From: JABWCE01 sp964617955
Lineage (GTDB): Bacteria > Bacteroidota > Bacteroidia > NS11-12g > UBA9320
Length of the DNA stretch: 64,000 nucleotides
Assembly: GCA_964617955.1 (NCBI GenBank)
Contig: CAZTXB010000014.1
Coordinates: 1-64,000, forward strand
Direction of reading: 5' to 3'
Part shown: piece by piece, positions 27,769 to 36,890 of the stretch
Layout: every line of letters starts with the position of its first letter
How positions within the stretch are numbered: position 1 is the stretch's first letter
Program-made: the position numbers and the translations under genes
Notes under the pieces: model-generated
Seen by the model: the letters and a program-made list of their open reading frames with translations, nothing else
Database searches by the model: none
What the model was told of the DNA's origin: nothing

Positions 27769-28947
27769 TTACCAAAGTTTATGCACTTCTACAAGTTGAT
27801 TCATTTCTATTTTGTGAGTTCCGGCCGGCACATAAATAAGTGCGTTGGCCAAAGAGAACGAATGCAGCATAAATGAATCCTGTCCCTCGAGAGGTCTTAC
27901 CCCTGCTTCATTTGCCCGAGCTCGGATAAACTGAGCCCTGCTTTCACGACTTTGAATTGGCGATAACAGATTTAGAAATTCTTTGTCGGGGAATTCTCTG
28001 TTAAATCCTTGCATGCGCTTAATGAAAGGAAGGATATATTCATAGAAGCACACCAGAACTGCCGCCGGGTTGCCGGGTAAAGCAAAGATGTATTTTCCGT
28101 TTAACTTGCCACAAAAAAAAGGCTTACCCGGTTTTTGAGCCACTTTGTAAAAGAGCGTTTCAACGCCAAATTTCATAAGCGTTTCATAAACGAGGTCGTA
28201 CTTTCCGACAGAAATCCCTCCGGTTAAGATTAGAATTTCGGAGAGTTGTAGAGCGGTTTCAATCTTTTTACTCAGGGCCAGTGGCTTGTCCTTCACACGG
28301 TAAATTCTTTGTGGTTTAATCCCAAGGTTAGCCAAGGAGGCCTCCAGAGCAAAGGTATTGGATTCGTATATCTGACCTGATTTTAAAGATTTCCCAGGCA
28401 TAACCAGCTCATCTCCTGTAGCCAGTAAACTCACTTTCGGGTTGTCATAAACTCTGATTTCTTTATAGCCCATGGAAGCGAGATAACTTATAGAAGCAGG
28501 ATTAAGCAACTGTCCTTTGGCCAGGGCAAGATCCCCCTTTTTCATCATAGATCCGGTTTTTCTCACAAAATCGCCCTGAGAATAGTTCTGCATAGCCCGT
28601 ATTTTATGCCCAAACACTTCGACATTTTCCTGGATGAGGATGGTATCGGCGCCTGCGGGCAATTTTGCCCCTGTAAAAATTCGCATGGCCTCACCAATAC
28701 CAAGAGCTTTGGTGGGATTTTGACCGGCTCTGATTTCGCCAATTACTTCAAACGACTTCAAGTCGGGGGTTTGACCTGAAATGGCATAGCCATCCATGGA
28801 GGAGTTATCAAAGGCCGGTTGGTGAAAGGGGCTTAATACATCTTCCGCCAAAATGTGAGATAAGGCCTTCCTTACCCCACATGAAGAGACAATTTGGTTA
28901 ACCTTTATTTCCTTTAACAATTTTTTTGCCTCTTCAACGCCAATCAT
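27769..28947 (-). CDS. moeA: Molybdopterin molybdenumtransferase MoeA
   Basis: 392 residues, a usual length. MoeA inserts molybdate into adenylated molybdopterin. Domains in order: an N-terminal region with FHQPAFDNSSMDGYA, then RIFTGAKLPAGADTI; the MoCF-binding domain about 180-320 with LLATGDELVMPG, LTGGISVGKYD and ALPGNPAAVLVCFYEY; and a C-terminal beta domain. It is the first gene of the moeA-moaD-moeB-moaE operon. ATG start at 28947. Confidence 0.93.
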   Translation of the reverse strand: MIGVEEAKKLLKEIKVNQIVSSCGVRKALSHILAEDVLSPFHQPAFDNSSMDGYAISGQTPDLKSFEVIGEIRAGQNPTKALGIGEAMRIFTGAKLPAGADTILIQENVEVFGHKIRAMQNYSQGDFVRKTGSMMKKGDLALAKGQLLNPASISYLASMGYKEIRVYDNPKVSLLATGDELVMPGKSLKSGQIYESNTFALEASLANLGIKPQRIYRVKDKPLALSKKIETALQLSEILILTGGISVGKYDLVYETLMKFGVETLFYKVAQKPGKPFFCGKLNGKYIFALPGNPAAVLVCFYEYILPFIKRMQGFNREFPDKEFLNLLSPIQSRESRAQFIRARANEAGVRPLEGQDSFMLHSFSLANALIYVPAGTHKIEMNQLVEVHKLW

Positions 28948-29255
28948 CGTTCAAATTATTACCTGGGGCAAAGGTAAAACTATTGAATTATAAATGATAT
29001 TAACTGCAGATTGGCTTTGGGGTTTATAAAGTGAGGTTTAATGCCTCATCATACACCTTTTAAACTTTCCTGGCGGGATTGATACTCCTTATGACGCTAT
29101 CATTTGCAAAGACAAATGGCACGCTCAGAATTGCGTTTACCAAAAGGTCGTTAATTAGCCAAGTGGCAAAGTGAAGAGGCAAAAATCTTAACAACAAGCC
29201 CTTTTAGACTTGTTTTCCGTTTTGTACTTTTACAAGCCCCGGCAAAACAGCTCAA
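28948..29255. other. Intergenic region, 308 bp
   Basis: No coding frame with support. A 6-bp AACAAG/CTTGTT inverted repeat with a 10-nt loop lies at 29190-29211, downstream of the ssb gene on the minus strand. It has no T-run and is a poor terminator. Confidence 0.35.
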
Positions 29256-29642
29256 TTAGAAGGGCAAATTTTCTTCCGAAACCACCATTTCCACGCTCTT
29301 ATTTTTAGGTGCGCTGGCGAACAGGAATTCAGAAATCACGATTTCCGAAATGTATTTTTTGGTCCCATCCTTTGCCTCATAACTCCGGTTTGAGATTTTG
29401 CCTTCGACACAGAGTTTGTCGCCTTTGTTGACATACTTCTCTACCGTATCGACCAGCTTTCCAAGAGCTACAAGATTGTGCCAGGTAGTTTCTTCCACCA
29501 ATTCTCCTTTTTGATCCTTGTACTTTTCGGAGGTGGCGAGGGAGAATTTTGCCGCCTTTTTACCGCTTTCAAAAATTTTAATTTCAGGATCCTGACCTAC
29601 ATTGCCGTAAAGGCGTACCGAATTTCTTAAATTGTTCATCAT
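29256..29642 (-). CDS. ssb: Single-stranded DNA-binding protein
   Basis: 128 residues with one OB fold: NSVRLYGNVGQDPEIK, KKAAKFSLATSEKYKDQKGE, TTWHNLVALGKLVDTVEKYV and GDKLCVEGKISNRSYEAKDG are classical SSB segments. The C-terminal tail is short and ends EENLPF. The terminal Pro-Phe keeps the acidic protein-interaction tip, while the long flexible linker of the housekeeping SSB is missing. It may therefore be a secondary SSB. Starts with two consecutive ATGs. Confidence 0.93.
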   Translation of the reverse strand: MMNNLRNSVRLYGNVGQDPEIKIFESGKKAAKFSLATSEKYKDQKGELVEETTWHNLVALGKLVDTVEKYVNKGDKLCVEGKISNRSYEAKDGTKKYISEIVISEFLFASAPKNKSVEMVVSEENLPF

Positions 29643-29917
29643 AGTTTTTTTTAGGGTTTACATTAATTTTTATCTTAGGATTAATTCCAAAAGACAAGGC
29701 AAAAATTGCTAAACCCATTTAAACTAATCGGTAAATAATTAATTAAATTCTTTTGTAAGCGTTTGAAAATGTTTAATCCCTTTTATCAAGTTTATTTTTT
29801 TGGTTAAATTTGTCGAGTCATGATTAAAAACTACCCTTTTATGATGGACTTAAAGTCCGTCTGAAATTGTGAAGATGAATCCATGGCCGGAATAAACTTT
29901 GTTTAATTAAACCTATT

Positions 29918-30274
29918 ATGAATGTTAAATTTTGCCTTGACTGCGAGTCAAAAATCGTGGGCAGGGCTGACAAAAAGTTTTGCAACGACGCCTGTCGTAA
30001 CAATTTCAACAACCGTCAAAATTCGGATATCAATGCCCGGATGAGAAACATCAACTATGCCTTGCGCAGAAATCGCAGAATTCTCAGCAATATTCTGTCT
30101 CAGCCATCGAAAAGGGTTCAGATTCAAGGACAAAACCTGATTGCCCTTGGGTTTAGCTTTGAATTTTTTACCCATATACAAAACACCAAGTCCGGAAATG
30201 TAAATTATTATTGTTATGAGTTCGGTTACAGAAAGCTTGAGAATGGAAACTGCCTTATTTTAAAGAGTCGGTAA
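29918..30274 (+). CDS. Small zinc-ribbon protein of unknown function
   Basis: 118 residues. The N-terminal 35 residues hold a four-cysteine zinc-binding site, CLDC...KKFCNDACRNNFNNR, of the type seen in DUF2116-like zinc-ribbon proteins. The middle is Arg/Asn-rich and helical (MRNINYALRRNRRILSNIL). The C-terminal half is beta-rich and Tyr-rich. A nucleic-acid-binding role is plausible but unproven. It is monocistronic and diverges from ssb. Confidence 0.7.
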   Translation: MNVKFCLDCESKIVGRADKKFCNDACRNNFNNRQNSDINARMRNINYALRRNRRILSNILSQPSKRVQIQGQNLIALGFSFEFFTHIQNTKSGNVNYYCYEFGYRKLENGNCLILKSR

Positions 30275-30553
30275 TCCTTAACTTTTTTTGATACCTGCTC
30301 AAAAAAAATCTTCATTTTCAAAATAATCAAGCAAACAATTTAATTCGATAGGCCTTAACCAAATTCCTTATGTATTTGGCATGTATGAACTGTATTTAAA
30401 TTTATACTTTTGAAAAATGCAAGCGCAGAAATCGGCATCCAATTGTTATAAGATAAAGCAAAGATTATCGACTAAATTTCATTTTAGGCATTATCATTGC
30501 TTTTGGACCTGCAGTGCTTTGTCTCCATTTAATTTTAAACCATCAGCTCGAGC

Positions 30554-31207
30554 ATGAAAAAATATTTTAAGTTGCAAAACTATATTCTGCTGGTCATAAA
30601 CTTTATTCCACTTGCAGGGGTTTTATTTTTCAATTGGAATGCTTTAAGTCTTATTTTATACTATTTCACCGAGACAGTCATGATTGGCTTCATACACCTT
30701 ATTAAAATGACAGCCTTATATTTCCTTAACCATAAAAATCCTGCGGCTCTGGCAGTTGTGAGAACAAACCAAGGTTTAAAGGGATGGTCTTTGTTGCCAT
30801 TTTTCGTCATACATTTTGGATTTTTTGTATTGATCCAGATTGTAATATTCAATGGTTTTGTAGGGCATAAGGCTTGGAGAGAGTGGGCTATTTTAATCAA
30901 TGGTGAGTTTAGATATGCCCTGGCTAGCTTGTTTGTAGTTAAAATATTTTACCTCTCGGTGTCACTTTTTTGGGACCATGACTTAAAACTTAAATTACCG
31001 GAGGATGTATTTTTCGAACCTTACCCTAGAATTTTTATACAACAATTCATGGTATTGATAGGGGCTTGGTTTAGCATCTTTAGCGGCAGCATGCTTCCCT
31101 TTTTAATTGTCTTGATCCTTTGTAAAACCCTTTTAGACCTTGCCATAGCCAATTTGGACATCACCTCTTTATTCACCAAAATCCGTTTAAAATCTGATCG
31201 CGGTTAA
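30554..31207 (+). CDS. DUF6498-like multi-pass membrane protein
   Basis: 217 residues with about five or six hydrophobic segments. The characteristic start is VINFIPLAGVLFFNWNALSLI followed by the YYFTETVMIGF motif, which I associate with the DUF6498 family. Charged loops include an acidic KLPEDVFFEPYPR stretch. Function unknown. It stands alone and is convergent with the serine hydrolase 9 bases away. Confidence 0.65.
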   Translation: MKKYFKLQNYILLVINFIPLAGVLFFNWNALSLILYYFTETVMIGFIHLIKMTALYFLNHKNPAALAVVRTNQGLKGWSLLPFFVIHFGFFVLIQIVIFNGFVGHKAWREWAILINGEFRYALASLFVVKIFYLSVSLFWDHDLKLKLPEDVFFEPYPRIFIQQFMVLIGAWFSIFSGSMLPFLIVLILCKTLLDLAIANLDITSLFTKIRLKSDRG

Positions 31208-31216
31208 AAAATAGTT

Positions 31217-32368
31217 CTAATTGGATATTTCCAGAGCAGCATCAATATACAAATTTATATCTTTGGGATGGCCGTTTATTTTGGCCTGGCTTCGCTTTCT
31301 GCCCAATCTTACCACTACCATGTTTTTATCGGGAATGTCAATGATATATTGGCCATTGATTCCCCTTGCATAGAAAATATCATGCCCTTTGTATTTCATA
31401 ATCCACCATTGGTAGCCATAAAGGTGATTAGCCTCGCCACTTAATTGCAAGTTAGGATAGGGCGTTATGCTGCTCCGAAAATAGGCGTAGGAAATAAGGG
31501 TATCCTGATTCCAAATGCCTTTTTGCAACATGAGCTGCCCGACTTTTGCAAAATCGCGTGCGTTGCTGTGAAAACAACAGAAGGCTTTTTCCATACCATT
31601 GGCTCTATCCAGGCTCCAAAAGGCAGGCTGCTCAGCTCCTATTTTTCTCCATAATTTCTTTGAGGCATATTCACTCAAGCTCATGCCGGTGGCCTTTGTG
31701 AGTATAAAGCCTAGCACCTGAGTATTGCCACTGAGGTAGATAAAATGTTTCCCGGGTAAATTATTGACTCTGTATTTTTTATTTAGTCTTTCCAAATCAG
31801 TTCCATATAGCGACTTGGCATTATAACCGTAGGGGTTCGCGTATTGTTCTTTAAAATTGATACCGGAACTCATGCTTAGCAAATGTTTAATTTTTAAACC
31901 TGTATTTTTAAATTCGGGCAAAAAATCGCCGGCGTATTGCTCCACACTTTCAATTTTCCCCTCCTTAATGGCACAACCTACAAGCAATGAAACAATAGAC
32001 TTGGCCAAACTCCATGAATTGGTCTCGGACTTGGCGCCATATCCCGACCAATACTTTTCATACCTCACTTTTCCATCTTTTGTTACCAAAAAAGCCAAGG
32101 TTTGGTATTTCTCCATTTCCTGTATCCTTGAGTCATCGATTTTGTACTTACCAAAAAGCGAATCCATGGCCCAGGGTTGGGGTTTTCCTGTGGCTATTTT
32201 CCTTGTAGAAAAAAGCAATCTGGTATCCACCGAGGGTCCCAATCTTCCTTTGAGAATCGTGCTTCCAAGCGTTTTAAAAATATGGGTATTAGAGGTCAGG
32301 TAAGCATGGGCTACAAAGAGTATAGATATGATAAAAATCCATTTTAAAAAGGTAAAGAATCGTTTCAT
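31217..32368 (-). CDS. Serine hydrolase, beta-lactamase (class C) family
   Basis: 383 residues, anchored by one N-terminal hydrophobic segment (about 8-24) that may be an uncleaved signal. The catalytic SxxK motif reads SLAK at 120-123. A second-motif candidate is IYLSGNTQVLG (Tyr-x-x-Asn type), and WWIMKYKGHDIFYARGINGQ resembles the conserved C-terminal region of NylB-like amide hydrolases (6-aminohexanoate-dimer hydrolase). It probably acts in the periplasm on an amide or ester; the substrate is unknown. Resistance should not be inferred from the fold alone. Confidence 0.85.
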   Translation of the reverse strand: MKRFFTFLKWIFIISILFVAHAYLTSNTHIFKTLGSTILKGRLGPSVDTRLLFSTRKIATGKPQPWAMDSLFGKYKIDDSRIQEMEKYQTLAFLVTKDGKVRYEKYWSGYGAKSETNSWSLAKSIVSLLVGCAIKEGKIESVEQYAGDFLPEFKNTGLKIKHLLSMSSGINFKEQYANPYGYNAKSLYGTDLERLNKKYRVNNLPGKHFIYLSGNTQVLGFILTKATGMSLSEYASKKLWRKIGAEQPAFWSLDRANGMEKAFCCFHSNARDFAKVGQLMLQKGIWNQDTLISYAYFRSSITPYPNLQLSGEANHLYGYQWWIMKYKGHDIFYARGINGQYIIDIPDKNMVVVRLGRKRSQAKINGHPKDINLYIDAALEISN

Positions 32369-32618
32369 GGGATAATTTCTTGTCGTACTTTGGGTTCAAA
32401 ATTAAGGTAATAATTAAATAATGATGCTTATACCTTTAGATAGAACAAAAACCAGAACCGTTTTAAAAAAAAGAACCGGTCTTTCTGATTAGCAAAGCCC
32501 CCACTCAGGTCAAAATTTTTTTTTGTTTTTATTATTTTTTGTTTTCCTTTGATTGGCGCATTGAAAATTAGGGATTAACGATTATTCCTTTTCTTTTATA
32601 ACAATTCTAATTTCTTGA

Positions 32619-34751
32619 ATGATGAAAATTTACGACGAAAAACACATTAAAAATCTGGCCTTGGTAGGAGCTCACAAAAGTGGGAAAACCACCCTTGCGG
32701 AAACTATGCTTTTTGAGGCCGGTATTATCAATCGCAGAGGAACGGTTGAGGCCAAAAACACGGTATCGGATTACCATCAGGTTGAACAAGACAGGGAAAC
32801 CACGCTTTTTGCAACACCACTGCACACCGAATGGAGGAATTATAAAATTAATTTAATAGACACACCCGGGCTCGACGATTTTATAGGTGAAATTGCCTCC
32901 ACCATGCGCATTGCCGATACCATAGCCATGGTGGTGAATGCGGTTCACGGAGTGGAAGTGGGTACAGAAATCATATGGGATTATATAGATAAAATGGGCA
33001 AGCCCACGCTGTTTGTGGTCAATCAAATCGACCACCCTAATGCCAATTTCGAAGACACCGTACAATCTATAAAGAATGCTTTTGGCAAAAACGCCATGTT
33101 AATGCAGTATCCCATCAAGGTTGGTGGCAATATAGCAATTGTCGATGTCTTGAAAATGCAGGCATACAAATTTGGACCACAGGGCGGCAAACCCGAAAAA
33201 ATTCCGATTCCCGCAGAGGAAACTGAGAAAGCAGAGGCCTTGCATAACGAATTGGTAGAAAAGGCCGCTGAAAACGACGAGCAACTGATGGAACTCTTTT
33301 TTGAAAAAGGCACGTTAAATGAAGAGGAGATGAGGGAAGGAATAAAGCAAGGCATGTTGCACCATGAATTGTTCCCTATTTTCAGTGTGTCGGCCTTGCT
33401 CGATATGGGCAGTGGCCGACTGATGGGATTTATCGACAACGTGGCCCCGGCGGCGTCTGAATTAAAGCCTGAACAAAGTATAGAAGGAGATGAAATTAAA
33501 TGTGTGCCAAACGCGCCGGTGGCTTTATTTATTTTTAAAACGCTTTTTGAGCCCAACTTAGGCCAGATCAGTTTCTTTAAAGTTAAATCGGGTGAAATAA
33601 AACCGGGCGACAAAGTCATCAACTCCAGAACCGGTGAGGAGCAAACCATCAACCAGCTCTTTATTATGGATGGCAATAAGCGGGAGCCTGTATTAAAATT
33701 GAGCTCAGGCGATATTGGGGCTGCTTTAAAGTTAAAACAGACTGAAACCAACGACACCCTTCACGCCCCTAATAAAAAGATCAGTATACTTCCAATTCAA
33801 TTCCCTGAGCCAAGAATGCATAAAGCCATTTCGGCTCTTAATAAAAAAGATGAGGAGAGAATGAGTGAAGTCTTGAAAAAAATCCACATCCAGGACCCAA
33901 CCGTTCAGGTTTCATTCAACAGCGAAGTAAGGCAACTCTTTGTGGGATGCCAGGGCGAGTTGCACCTGTCGATCGTAGAGTGGATCCTCAACCACGAATA
34001 CACGATTGATGTGGAGTTTCTCGCCCCCAAAATATCTTATAGGGAAACCATACAACGCTCATCTACAGCCAGCTACCGTCATAAAAAACAATCAGGGGGG
34101 TCGGGTCAATACGGCGAGGTTCATTTAAAAATCGAACCCTATACCGAAGGAATGCCTGAACCTCAGGGTTTTCAATTGAGAGGCAAAGAGGAAATCCCAT
34201 TGCCATGGGGAGGGGTTCTGGTATTCTACAATTGTATCGTAGGAGGGGTTATTGATATGCGCTTTTTGCCTTCTATACGGAAAGGAATTATGGAGGTAAT
34301 GGAAAATGGGCCCATTACAGGCTCGCACGCAAGAGACATCAGGGTCATGGTGTTTGACGGTAAAATGCACCCGGTGGATTCAAACGACATCGCATTTAAA
34401 ATAGCCGGAGGGCATGCTTTTAAAGAGGCTTTTCTCAATGCCAGTCCAAGGTTGCTTGAGCCGATTCAGGACTTGGAGGTGAAAGTGCCCGATGAGCTCA
34501 TGGGAGATATTATTACCGATCTGCAGAGTCGCCGATCCATCATTTTAGGCATGGAAGGAGCTGGCCATTATCAGGTAATTAAAGCCAAAACACCATTGGC
34601 TGAGCTTTACCAATATTCGACCACTTTGCGCTCACTTACCCAAGGCAAAGGATCTTTCACCAATAAATTTTCCGGATACAGCCATGTTCCCCAAAATATT
34701 CAGGAAGAACTCTTAAAATCGCATAGTGCGGCCGCTTCAACTTCGGAATAA
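32619..34751 (+). CDS. Elongation factor G paralogue
   Basis: 710 residues with the full EF-G architecture. The G domain has G1 GAHKSGKTT (17-25), G3 DTPGL and G4 NQID. Domain II carries FKVKSGEIKPGDKV, followed by domain III, domain IV (QSGGSGQYGEVHLKIEPY) and domain V (MGDIITDLQSRRSIILGM). The G1 loop (GAHKSGKTT in place of GHVDAGKTT) and the divergent switch I (TVSDYHQVEQDRETTL) mark it as one of the EF-G-like paralogues, not the main translocase. Its role in ribosome recycling or under stress is unproven. It overlaps the next gene by 26 bases. Confidence 0.9.
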   Translation: MMKIYDEKHIKNLALVGAHKSGKTTLAETMLFEAGIINRRGTVEAKNTVSDYHQVEQDRETTLFATPLHTEWRNYKINLIDTPGLDDFIGEIASTMRIADTIAMVVNAVHGVEVGTEIIWDYIDKMGKPTLFVVNQIDHPNANFEDTVQSIKNAFGKNAMLMQYPIKVGGNIAIVDVLKMQAYKFGPQGGKPEKIPIPAEETEKAEALHNELVEKAAENDEQLMELFFEKGTLNEEEMREGIKQGMLHHELFPIFSVSALLDMGSGRLMGFIDNVAPAASELKPEQSIEGDEIKCVPNAPVALFIFKTLFEPNLGQISFFKVKSGEIKPGDKVINSRTGEEQTINQLFIMDGNKREPVLKLSSGDIGAALKLKQTETNDTLHAPNKKISILPIQFPEPRMHKAISALNKKDEERMSEVLKKIHIQDPTVQVSFNSEVRQLFVGCQGELHLSIVEWILNHEYTIDVEFLAPKISYRETIQRSSTASYRHKKQSGGSGQYGEVHLKIEPYTEGMPEPQGFQLRGKEEIPLPWGGVLVFYNCIVGGVIDMRFLPSIRKGIMEVMENGPITGSHARDIRVMVFDGKMHPVDSNDIAFKIAGGHAFKEAFLNASPRLLEPIQDLEVKVPDELMGDIITDLQSRRSIILGMEGAGHYQVIKAKTPLAELYQYSTTLRSLTQGKGSFTNKFSGYSHVPQNIQEELLKSHSAAASTSE

Positions 34752-35724
34752 CATTAAGAGGTCAATCGCTGGATGCAACTATCTGGTGCTTGCAATCTGC
34801 CTTGGCGCTTGTGTAGAAAAGGCGCCAAAAAGTAGTAACAATAGCTGCCAACTGATAGTGTTAGGTAATATCCAGGATGGGGGTTCTCCCCATATAGGAT
34901 GTAAAAAAAAATGCTGTGAAAACTTATTCCTTCATCCTGATGTTTCGCGCAAAGTAGTTTGCTTAGGACTGATAGACCATAAAATACACACATCATGGCT
35001 TTTTGAAGCCACTCCCGATATAGGCGAACAATTCAAATTTTTGAAGAAGGCGGTTTTTGAAAACTTTAAAACCGAAAACGGGCTTAACAAAATTCCTGAA
35101 GGTATTTTCCTCACCCATGCACACATTGGACACTATTCCGGTTTGATGTATTTGGGCAAGGAGGCTATGGGAGCTAAAGGTGCGCAGGTTTATGCCATGC
35201 CCCGAATGAAACAATTTTTGGAAGCAAATGGCCCCTGGAGTCAGCTGGTGGAGCAAAAAAATATCATTCTATCCATTCTTCAGGCAGATAGCCAAGTTCG
35301 TTTAAGTTCACAAATAAGCATTCTGCCGTTTCTGGTTCCACATCGCGACGAATATTCGGAAACCGTAGGTTATAAAATTACCGGACCGACTAAAAAGGCC
35401 TTGTTTATTCCCGACATTAATAAGTGGGAATTATGGGACCGAAGCATTATAGAAGAGATTAAATCCGTTGATTATGCCTTTTTGGATGCTACTTTTTTCG
35501 ATGGTAAGGAACTCAACACCCGAGATCTTTCCCAAATCCCTCATCCATTTGTAGTGGAAAGCTTAGAACTTTTTAAAAACCTGGTTCCTGAAGAAAAAAG
35601 CAAAATTTACTTCATCCACTTTAACCACACCAACCCCTTGATAAATCCAAACAGTAAAGAGCGAAAACTGATAGAAAAACTAGGCTTTCATGTAGCCGGA
35701 TTTGGAGAAAAGTTCTCACTTTAA
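34726..35724 (+). CDS. PqqB-like metallo-beta-lactamase-fold lipoprotein
   Basis: About 332 residues. A lipobox ends the signal sequence (LVLAICLGAC), so it should be an exported lipoprotein. The mature part begins LIVLGNIQDGGSPHIGC, as in PqqB-like MBL proteins, and carries the metal-binding THAHIGHYSGL motif plus later His (VPHRDEYS; IHFNHTNP) and Asp (FLDATFFDG) ligands. No pqqA, C, D or E genes are nearby, so PQQ synthesis is not implied; hydrolase activity is more likely. The start is GTG at 34726, inside the end of the EF-G-like gene. No in-frame ATG precedes the lipobox, so the overlap seems real. Confidence 0.8.
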   Translation: MRPLQLRNNIKRSIAGCNYLVLAICLGACVEKAPKSSNNSCQLIVLGNIQDGGSPHIGCKKKCCENLFLHPDVSRKVVCLGLIDHKIHTSWLFEATPDIGEQFKFLKKAVFENFKTENGLNKIPEGIFLTHAHIGHYSGLMYLGKEAMGAKGAQVYAMPRMKQFLEANGPWSQLVEQKNIILSILQADSQVRLSSQISILPFLVPHRDEYSETVGYKITGPTKKALFIPDINKWELWDRSIIEEIKSVDYAFLDATFFDGKELNTRDLSQIPHPFVVESLELFKNLVPEEKSKIYFIHFNHTNPLINPNSKERKLIEKLGFHVAGFGEKFSL

Positions 35725-35763
35725 TTTAGGCTTAAGAGGTGATGTTGGAGAATTATTAAGTAA

Positions 35764-36792
35764 TCAGGCCTTTAAGTCGATTTGATTAAGCACAACTTCA
35801 ACTTCAGCGAGCATGTCCTCTGAAATGTCAAGATGGGTAACAAACCGCACCCAACCTCCTCCTGTAGAGGCCGCCAGAATATTTTTTTCTTTTAAGGATT
35901 TTAGGAACGACTCGGCTAAGGCTATGGAAGGCGTTTTGAAAAGAACGATATTGGTTTCTACCGGCATCACCTCTTCAACATAACCGAGCTTTTGCAATGC
36001 CTTTTCCAGATAAATGGCCTTGGCATGGTCTTGTTCAAGTCGTCCAACATGATTTTGCAAGGCATAAATCGCAGCAGAGGCCAAATATCCAACCTGCCTC
36101 ATTCCCCCGCCAAATCTTTTCCTATGCTTTGCAGCCCCTTTTATCAAATCTGAGTTCCCAACCAAAACCGAACCCACGGGGCAACCTAACCCTTTGCTGA
36201 AACAAACCGATATACTGTCGAAATACCTTGCATAGTGTTTTGGGTTTTGGCCGGTTTTTATCAAGGCATTCCAAAGTCTGGCCCCATCAAGATGTGTTTT
36301 TAAGCTGTTTTCGTGAGCGGTCCTACATACCGACTCCAATTGCATTTCAGACCAGCAAATACCCCCGCCTTTATTCACCGTGTTTTCAATACACAGCAAT
36401 GAAGTTCTTGGAAAATGCGCATCCTCTTTATTAATATTTTCTAAGACATCTTCTGATTTAAAAATACCCCTTTCTCCATTGAGTAGTCGAACAGAAGCAC
36501 CGGAGTGAAAAGCGATACCCCCTCCTTCATAGCGGTAAACATGAGCCGTTTGGTCGCAAATAATCTCATCACCCGGCTGGGTATGGCATTTTATAGCTAC
36601 CTGATTGGCCATGGTACCACTTGGAAAAAACAAGCCATCTTCCATGCCAAAAAATTCAGCGCATAGCTTTTGTAAGGCATTTACTGTTGGATCGTCTCCG
36701 AATACATCATCACCTACTGAAGCATGAAACATGGCCTCTTTCATGGCAGGAGTTGGTCGGGTTACCGTGTCACTTCTAAGGTCAATAAGCAT
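35764..36792 (-). CDS. ltaE: Low-specificity L-threonine aldolase
   Basis: 342-residue fold-type I PLP enzyme cleaving threonine/allo-threonine to glycine and acetaldehyde. Motifs are the start IDLRSDTVTRPTPAMKEAM, GDDVFGDDPTVNALQ, FFPSGTMANQVAIKCHT, HLDGARLWNAL (Asp contacting the PLP nitrogen), and SVCFSKGLGCPVGSVLVG with the Schiff-base lysine at about 200. Monocistronic, convergent with the PqqB-like gene and divergent from the outer-membrane protein gene. Confidence 0.93.
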   Translation of the reverse strand: MLIDLRSDTVTRPTPAMKEAMFHASVGDDVFGDDPTVNALQKLCAEFFGMEDGLFFPSGTMANQVAIKCHTQPGDEIICDQTAHVYRYEGGGIAFHSGASVRLLNGERGIFKSEDVLENINKEDAHFPRTSLLCIENTVNKGGGICWSEMQLESVCRTAHENSLKTHLDGARLWNALIKTGQNPKHYARYFDSISVCFSKGLGCPVGSVLVGNSDLIKGAAKHRKRFGGGMRQVGYLASAAIYALQNHVGRLEQDHAKAIYLEKALQKLGYVEEVMPVETNIVLFKTPSIALAESFLKSLKEKNILAASTGGGWVRFVTHLDISEDMLAEVEVVLNQIDLKA

Positions 36793-36852
36793 GATGGTTC
36801 TAAAATTTTACGATGATACAAATATATATCTAAGGCTATGGAATACTAAAAA

Positions 36853-36882
36853 TTTGAATACTCCTTTTTTATTTTAGATTTG
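36853..36882 (+). promoter_or_regulatory. Full Bacteroidota promoter, near-leaderless
   Basis: TTTG at 36853-36856, 18 bases, then TAGATTTG at 36875-36882, matching the -33/-7 consensus. The ATG is at 36891, so the predicted leader is at most a few bases. Confidence 0.6.
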
Positions 36883-36890
36883 AGGCCATT

